Assembly (NCBI RefSeq): GCF_048128805.1
Contig: NC_136016.1
Span: forward strand, 16,450,676 to 16,514,675
Reading direction: 5' to 3'
DNA from: Centroberyx gerrardi
Taxonomy: Eukaryota; Chordata; Actinopteri; Beryciformes; Berycidae
Length of the DNA stretch: 64,000 nucleotides
This document shows, one piece after another, positions 58,828-64,000 of the stretch (positions are counted from its first letter, which is position 1; each line of letters starts with the position of its first letter). Under the pieces are notes generated by a model that worked only from the letters and a program-made list of their open reading frames with translations, had not been told where the DNA came from and ran no database searches. The position numbers were made by a program, and so were the translations under genes.

Positions 58828-61800
58828 CTCTCTCTACCACACTCTCACTTCCCCTATGACTTCATTTTCTCCATCTGGGCTATTTTATTTCCCTTGTCAT
58901 TTTATGCATTTTGCCTTTGCCATATATTTCTTTCTCATGTTTTGTCTTCCACCATGTTGTCATTTAGATTCTATTATGCAATTCAGTTGTGTCTGTGCAT
59001 GCCGTCTTCATTTCTTTGTTTATTTTGTTTTGTTTTTTGTTTGTTTTGTAAAGAGATGAGCCTATTAGGCACCAATTTGTATTTCTTCTTGTTTTTTATC
59101 ATTGTATTTTGTGTGTTCACTTCACTTCTACTTAGCCAACTCTAGCAGGTCTATTTGTGTTTTTGGGTTCATGCTTATTCAGGAAAAATCAATTTCTCTG
59201 TGCGATAACAAAATGAGCGTCTCTCTCTCTCTCAGGCTGTACCGCCCTGCATCTCTCACCTTGGTCTCTCCCTGGAGGCCCAGGCTGCGGCGGTGAGCCT
59301 TGTAGTCAAACTTGTAGTAGGTGTGCATAATTCGGCGCAGGTAGATGCGGCAAATCTCCTCCGTGCTGCCCTTGTTCTCCAGGTAGTTCAGCAGCCTGTC
59401 GATGATGCCGCAAACTCGCCCCTCGTCCTTCAGGTTGTCTACGTACTCTGGGAGACGAGTAGAGAGGAACAAGCAAGCAAATCAATCAGCAGCTGGGAGG
59501 AGCTGTTGAAACGATAGAAAAAGATAGCCATACACAATCAAATCAACTCATGATGGGAAGGACAAGTAAAAACTAACCTTGAGAATGGGGATCAGTGTTC
59601 TGCATGATCTTGGTGAACTCTTCGTCCATCCTCTCCACCAGCGTTAAGATGCATCCACGCACCCTGAATGGCTGACAAACACAAACAAAAGATATTAGGA
59701 ATTCAATGGACTACAATAAAACGTGACATGCCTTTACACTGCATTTGAGCGATTAATTGTCATGCATTATATCCCACTTGGGCTTAGAAGACATTAATCA
59801 CGTAATTTGTGTATAGAAAAAAACAAAACGTATTCCTAAAAAATCTTAACTATCATACAAAATACGTTGGATTTACAGATAGTGCCACATTGAATCAACC
59901 TTTTCTGAAAGACATCTCAAGTCTTTCATAATCATCTAACCCAAAGGCAGCAGTAGAAGTAAGTAACTTAACTTCGCATTTCTCAGCTCATCATATAAAT
60001 GACAATAGAACATAAATCGTTTTCATTTTCTCCCATGTCACATAATATTCTGTCCAGTAGTGCAGTGTAGCACTGAACTGTCCCTTTTCTATAGTTCATT
60101 GTAATGGATTGACCTTAATAGAGCACAGAAACATCTTTGACATTTGGCCAAGTTGAGTGTGTCATACAGCTGTGACATATAGCTTTTTTTGATGTTACTT
60201 ACAGTAGTTTGGATACTCCATACTGCTGTGCTACATACTCTTAAATTACCTCCACACAGGAAAACCCTGATAGTCAGGCTGATGTGGTCATTCTGTCTGG
60301 GCCCTTTTGGTGTTTTAGTTTTATAGTTATATTCTGTCATGTAGCTGACGCTCTTGTCCAGAGCGGCTTGAGCAGGTAAGGGTTTGGTGTTATGCTCAAG
60401 GACACTTCAGCAGGACACATGGCAGCTGATAAACACACATACGCTGTTGCAGAGGTCAAATTTGTGAGCTTTCAGTTCAGGGGCAGTCTCTCCAACCACC
60501 AGGCCACACTGCCACCCAGATATACCAGAGAGGTGAAGCTACCTGGTCTGAGATGCCCAGGTTCTCGCTGTCCTCTGCTATGTTCTCCCCAATGAAGATG
60601 TTGTTGTTGTCAAAGAGGATGTCCAGCAGCTCGTCTATACAGTCCAGGCACTTCTTCCACATGTCCGCCTAGAGGGATGCAAACTCAGAATTATTCATAC
60701 GAAAAAATGGGAACAGAGTGTGCGCTTTCCACTCCACACCTGTTTCCAACAAACCTGCCTTTGCTCCATTTCAATTCACAGAGTTCCTGCACATTTTCTA
60801 TTTAAACAAAATGTTTTGGGCCATGGTTCAACATGACGTAGGCTGATAGCAGCCGTGCAATATTAGAGATGGAGTCAGAAAGAGAGATCGATACTTTATC
60901 CCAGAGGGAAATTCTACTGTCACAGCAGTAACATGCTTAAAATGTATTGCTGCTATGACAAGAATCACTGTCTGAGGATTATACTTAACAACATCAAATA
61001 TTATTATTACCCTAATATATAAAATCCTGTCAATATTCTGAAACATTTTGAGGCAGCGGTTCCTACCTTCATGAAGGCCGCCAGGTTGGGGTTGTAGTCG
61101 TAAAGGGAGGCGATGATGTTGAACTTGATCTTGACCAGGATGCCTTGGCCCAGGTTGTTCTCATTGGAGATGCCTGCCAGGGCGTGCAGCAGCTCTATCT
61201 GGGCAGCTCTGCCAGAGGGAGAGAGGAAGGAGGGGAGGAAGTGAGAAGATTGAAAAAGAGGAAAGAGGAATTTCAATTAATTCACTTACAGACAATTTTG
61301 GGTGCTGTAAAGGTCTATGAAGGTAATATACTGTATAGAAGGAAGGAACTGGTAAGGGAATCGTTGAGGAATCAGATCGTTCCTCATTTTTGTACTAATG
61401 CCGACTATGGTTTTCTGTTACGGCACATTCACAGTCTTTCCTATAGAGTTTTTCGTGCTGACTATTCTAAGAACTGTAATGGTGGAGCTTTAGTGCTTGA
61501 TCCAGTGTTACCTGTCTGTGCCCTTCTTGCCTCTTGCTTGCAGGATCTCGTGCAGCTTCTTCACCACCACCGCTGTGTTGATCTCTGTGCCCTTCGCGAA
61601 CATCTTGGGCTTCTCCTGTTAGATTGAAGACATGACACAATAATATAAATACTGACATCATTTGTTGATATGAGTGACATGGTTGACGATTAACATCTTT
61701 TGTTTCTTTTGAGACAAATGTGGAAAATTGCCGACTGTGTTGTAGCCAAAGCAGGTGAAACAAAAAGCATTTTATCATCATCTGTTCTTTACCTTGACCA

Positions 61801-63926
61801 GAGGCACTCCGCCCTTCACCTTCTCCCAGCCTCCCTCACCCTCCTCGGCTCCCTCCTCCTCGGCCTCTTCCTCAAGCCGCTCTTTCTTCTTGAGCTTCTT
61901 CTTCCTCCCATCCTTCTTCTTCTCGCCACTCTTCTCACCATCCTGGGCCCTGGGGAGAGAGAGCAGTAGTTTGCGTGAACTTCTTTGACATGAATGAAGG
62001 ATGAAGCTTTTCCCCGTCTGTTCTTGTGTTGTGTCGTTATTTAAAAATCCTTAACGGTTCGGTTCTAAAAAAGGAGGAGGTGGAGAGGGGAGACTCACTT
62101 TTTGAGGAAGACCACGGCCAGGGAAGCGCTCTTTCCCTCCCCATCGTCAGAGCTCTCGCTGCCGCTATCTACGGTGTCCGAGCCCCACTCTTCATCATCA
62201 TCATCATCGTCACTGGAAGACGACTCATCCTGTCAAAGAGAGGAAAACTCCAACAGATTAACTCGAGTCTCCCCTGATGGAGAATTAGGTCTTCCTACAT
62301 CAGACTTTCTGTAGTGCATCCTTCAGCAACCGTGGCAAAAGGAAAGAGGATTTGCATACTTTAAGTGTTAGATCAGTACTGGATTGGCCCGCTGGTCTCT
62401 TACCCCTGAGCCCTTGGCCGACTTGAGGAACTTGCTGGCCTCTGAGGAAGCATCCGCAGGCTTTTTCTTCAAGAAGGCTTTGGCTGACACACCATCCTCG
62501 CCCCCCTCTGCGTCGCTGTCTGAAGAGGAGCCTTGAGGACCACAAAATGAGGACGATGAATTATACGGACGATGCTTACAACAGCTCCACATATTCATCA
62601 TTATGTCTCACACATTCAGACGTTACATCCATGAGCTTTGTAGAAGCAATCAATTATGAAAAGAGTTTTCTTATCATATTATTCCTGATAGATATCTGAA
62701 TTCTGCTGCACTTCATGATGAATTACAAACTTGTATTAAATGGGCGAGCAAGTTTTAAATTAACACATATTAGTACCTGATTCTACAAACAAATGGCATT
62801 AAAAATGGGCAGGGTGACATATTTCTATTATAAATGCATTTAGTCTATATAATGATGAAAGTATTCTATGGCACCCTGAAAGGCCTCAGACCCGTTTTAT
62901 ATATTTAATCTATCTACTCTAAAGTTGGGTTGGACACCTTTCAGTTTGCCATAGAATACTTTCATTGCCTTTTATGCCTTTATAGTTTTATAGAATTTAT
63001 AGTTCTTCTTGGCCTTTGTTGTACTAAGATGTAAATATAAAAAAGCAAGCTCACCCGAATCCTCTGGCTCCTTCTCCTCCTCCTCATCCGCAGACTCCTG
63101 TGGGTTCTGAAAGAGAGAGAGAGAATGCATTGTTAATGTCTCTCACCCAGCAAATAGTGAGTATGGTCTCAAACACAGAACACTGAGAGGAAATGCCCTG
63201 ATTTACCTCCTTGTAAGCAGCGATCTCTGTTTCGTAATCCCTGTTGTACTTGCGGATCTTCTGACGCAGCGTGCTGAGGGCTTTTGCGTTGTTCTTGTTC
63301 ATCTTCTTCTTGCCTTCTTTGTCCTCCCAAAGCTGGAAGGTAAATGACAACAGGTTATTCCACTGCTTCGCAAAAAAAGGGACTGGGGGTTTAGACATAT
63401 CCTGGAGAGTCCACTTATCACCTATATACAAGATCAACTGACCAAGATGATGAATATAATTCCTTTGCAGCAGGCAGATCACAAAACACATGGTTACAAT
63501 TATAAAGCTGAAATTCAGAAAGCTGCGGTAAACCTGGGCTACTGACCTGGTTGAGATAGTCTTCCAGGTCGGCCAGAAGACGGATGTAGAAAGAGGGAAC
63601 CCCCTCTTTGTCCACTATAGTCTTGCTTTTGAGGAACGCTCGACATAACTGCTCAAACTCCTCCAGGCATTTGGCCATGTCACGGATCTTCATGGCATTG
63701 CGGATGGTCTTGATGAAGTTGGTCAACTCCTCAAACCTGAGATTTAAGAATGAGTACATTTAAAACAAAATCAAAACAATCTGATATGAGTAGCATTTGT
63801 GGTACATGTTGCCAAAAAAATTCTAAGTCCACTTGACGCTAAACAAACAGCCACACTGACCTTTTGTCTTTGGCACTGCGTACCACTCTCTTGGTGTCCT
63901 CCTCATCATCACTAAGCAGCAAGGAC
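55690..63926 (-). CDS. eif3c: Eukaryotic translation initiation factor 3 subunit C (5' end outside the window)
   Basis: Twenty-one coding exons, from the gene's 5' side: 63926-63861, 63736-63547, 63332-63207, 63106-63055, 62531-62404, 62229-62099, 61949-61793, 61615-61512, 61208-61067, 60668-60543, 59671-59578, 59447-59260, 58661-58437, 58337-58146, 57908-57737, 57393-57234, 57111-57046, 56889-56802, 56503-56338, 56117-56076, 55781-55690. Borders are AG/GT, phases join, and about 901 residues are present. The missing N-terminus is about 40 residues. Diagnostic segments: [39 protein letters not shown], acidic [10 protein letters not shown] and DDDDDDEEW blocks with FLKK motifs, [90 protein letters not shown] (here HMHIN), the PCI domain through [12 protein letters not shown] and [12 protein letters not shown], and a GGYQ-rich tail ending QNQSNY. 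eIF3c is a core subunit of eIF3, binding eIF1/eIF5 and the 40S subunit in the cytoplasm. Confidence 0.97.
56076..56117 (-). other. eif3c: Symmetric 42-nt mini-exon of eif3c (GGYQ repeat unit)
   Basis: Phase 1-1 exon encoding [14 protein letters not shown]. The next exon (55781-55690) starts with the near-identical [14 protein letters not shown] in the same phase. Skipping this exon keeps the frame, so it may be alternatively spliced. Confidence 0.85.
58341..58363. repeat. (GA)n at an eif3c splice acceptor
   Basis: GA run that is the CT-rich polypyrimidine tract of the acceptor before the exon 58337-58146 on the eif3c strand. Confidence 0.8.
58754..58825. repeat. Long (CA)n microsatellite in an eif3c intron
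   Basis: About 35 uninterrupted CA units, the longest perfect dinucleotide array in the window. Likely to be highly length-polymorphic. Confidence 0.95.
60340..60530 (-). repeat. Fish SINE copy in an eif3c intron
   Basis: TGTAGCTGACGCTCTTGTCC followed by AGAGCGGCTTGAGCAGG, then CTCAAGGACACTTCAGCAGG, and an end CTCCAACCACCAGGCCACAC with TGCCACCC. Same family as the 50.0-kb copy. It ends only about 12 bases from the exon at 60543. Confidence 0.65.
60885..60940. repeat. Short copy of the TTTAT..CCC..GGGAAATT repeat
   Basis: ATCGATACTTTATCCCAGAG followed by GGAAATTCTACTGTCACAGC resembles the LINE-tail-like motif at 50.22 and 53.94 kb. Confidence 0.4.
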
Positions 63927-64000
63927 CTGGGAAAACAATATGGATAGGTGAGATCATTCTAAAAATATAATTTGTGTCCGTGTATGATGGGCTTTGACAG

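Noticed and set aside
61320-61500. Plus-strand frame resembling a short retroelement-like peptide ([18 protein letters not shown])
   Set aside because: Lies in an eif3c intron and continues into the antisense of an exon; no recognised motif.

Overview
The window is vertebrate nuclear DNA, almost certainly from a ray-finned (teleost) fish. The genes are split into many short exons with GT-AG introns. The introns are compact, microsatellites are abundant, and the repeats are of fish type (tRNA-headed SINEs, LINE fragments, hAT and Harbinger-like MITEs). Six protein-coding genes can be reconstructed exon by exon. For the five complete ones the exon lengths sum to an exact multiple of three, with no internal stop.

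Layout: (1) taok2, minus strand, coding 1,656-16,066, with a non-coding first exon near 17.87-18.0 kb; 16 coding exons encode 1,276 aa. (2) 18.1-23.8 kb is a gene-poor stretch with a 5'-truncated LINE (19.88-21.07 kb), SINE pieces and simple repeats. (3) cabp5, plus strand, coding 24,745-26,850 (169 aa). (4) 27.2-31.7 kb is non-coding and dominated by a 0.5-kb GA/TG/poly-G tract. (5) nif3l1, plus strand, coding 32,872-35,337 (421 aa). (6) tbx6, plus strand, coding 38,633-43,288 (809 aa). (7) prodh2 (hydroxyproline dehydrogenase), plus strand, coding 46,138-50,927 (470 aa), with one GC-AG intron. (8) 51-55.3 kb is repeat-rich. (9) eif3c, minus strand, 55,690 to beyond 63,926. Its last 21 coding exons (about 901 aa) are present, and the N-terminal exon or exons lie outside the window.

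The genes are not functionally linked. They cover a MAP3K-type Ste20 kinase (taok2), a neuronal Ca2+ sensor (cabp5), a NIF3-family metal-binding protein (nif3l1), a presomitic-mesoderm transcription factor (tbx6), a mitochondrial flavoenzyme of hydroxyproline catabolism (prodh2) and a translation-initiation subunit (eif3c). What joins them is ancestral synteny. Human TAOK2, TBX6 and EIF3C are on 16p11.2, CABP5 and PRODH2 on 19q13, and NIF3L1 on 2q33.

No previously undescribed multi-gene system was found. The most interesting items are: the cabp5 leader, where a frame choice gives either an N-terminal extension or a uORF whose stop overlaps the main start (ATGA); the GC-AG intron of prodh2; a symmetric, duplicated mini-exon at the eif3c C-terminus; a degenerate hammerhead-ribozyme-like repeat at 44.03 kb; and a CpG/ETS/YY1-like segment with a short unexplained reading frame divergent from taok2.
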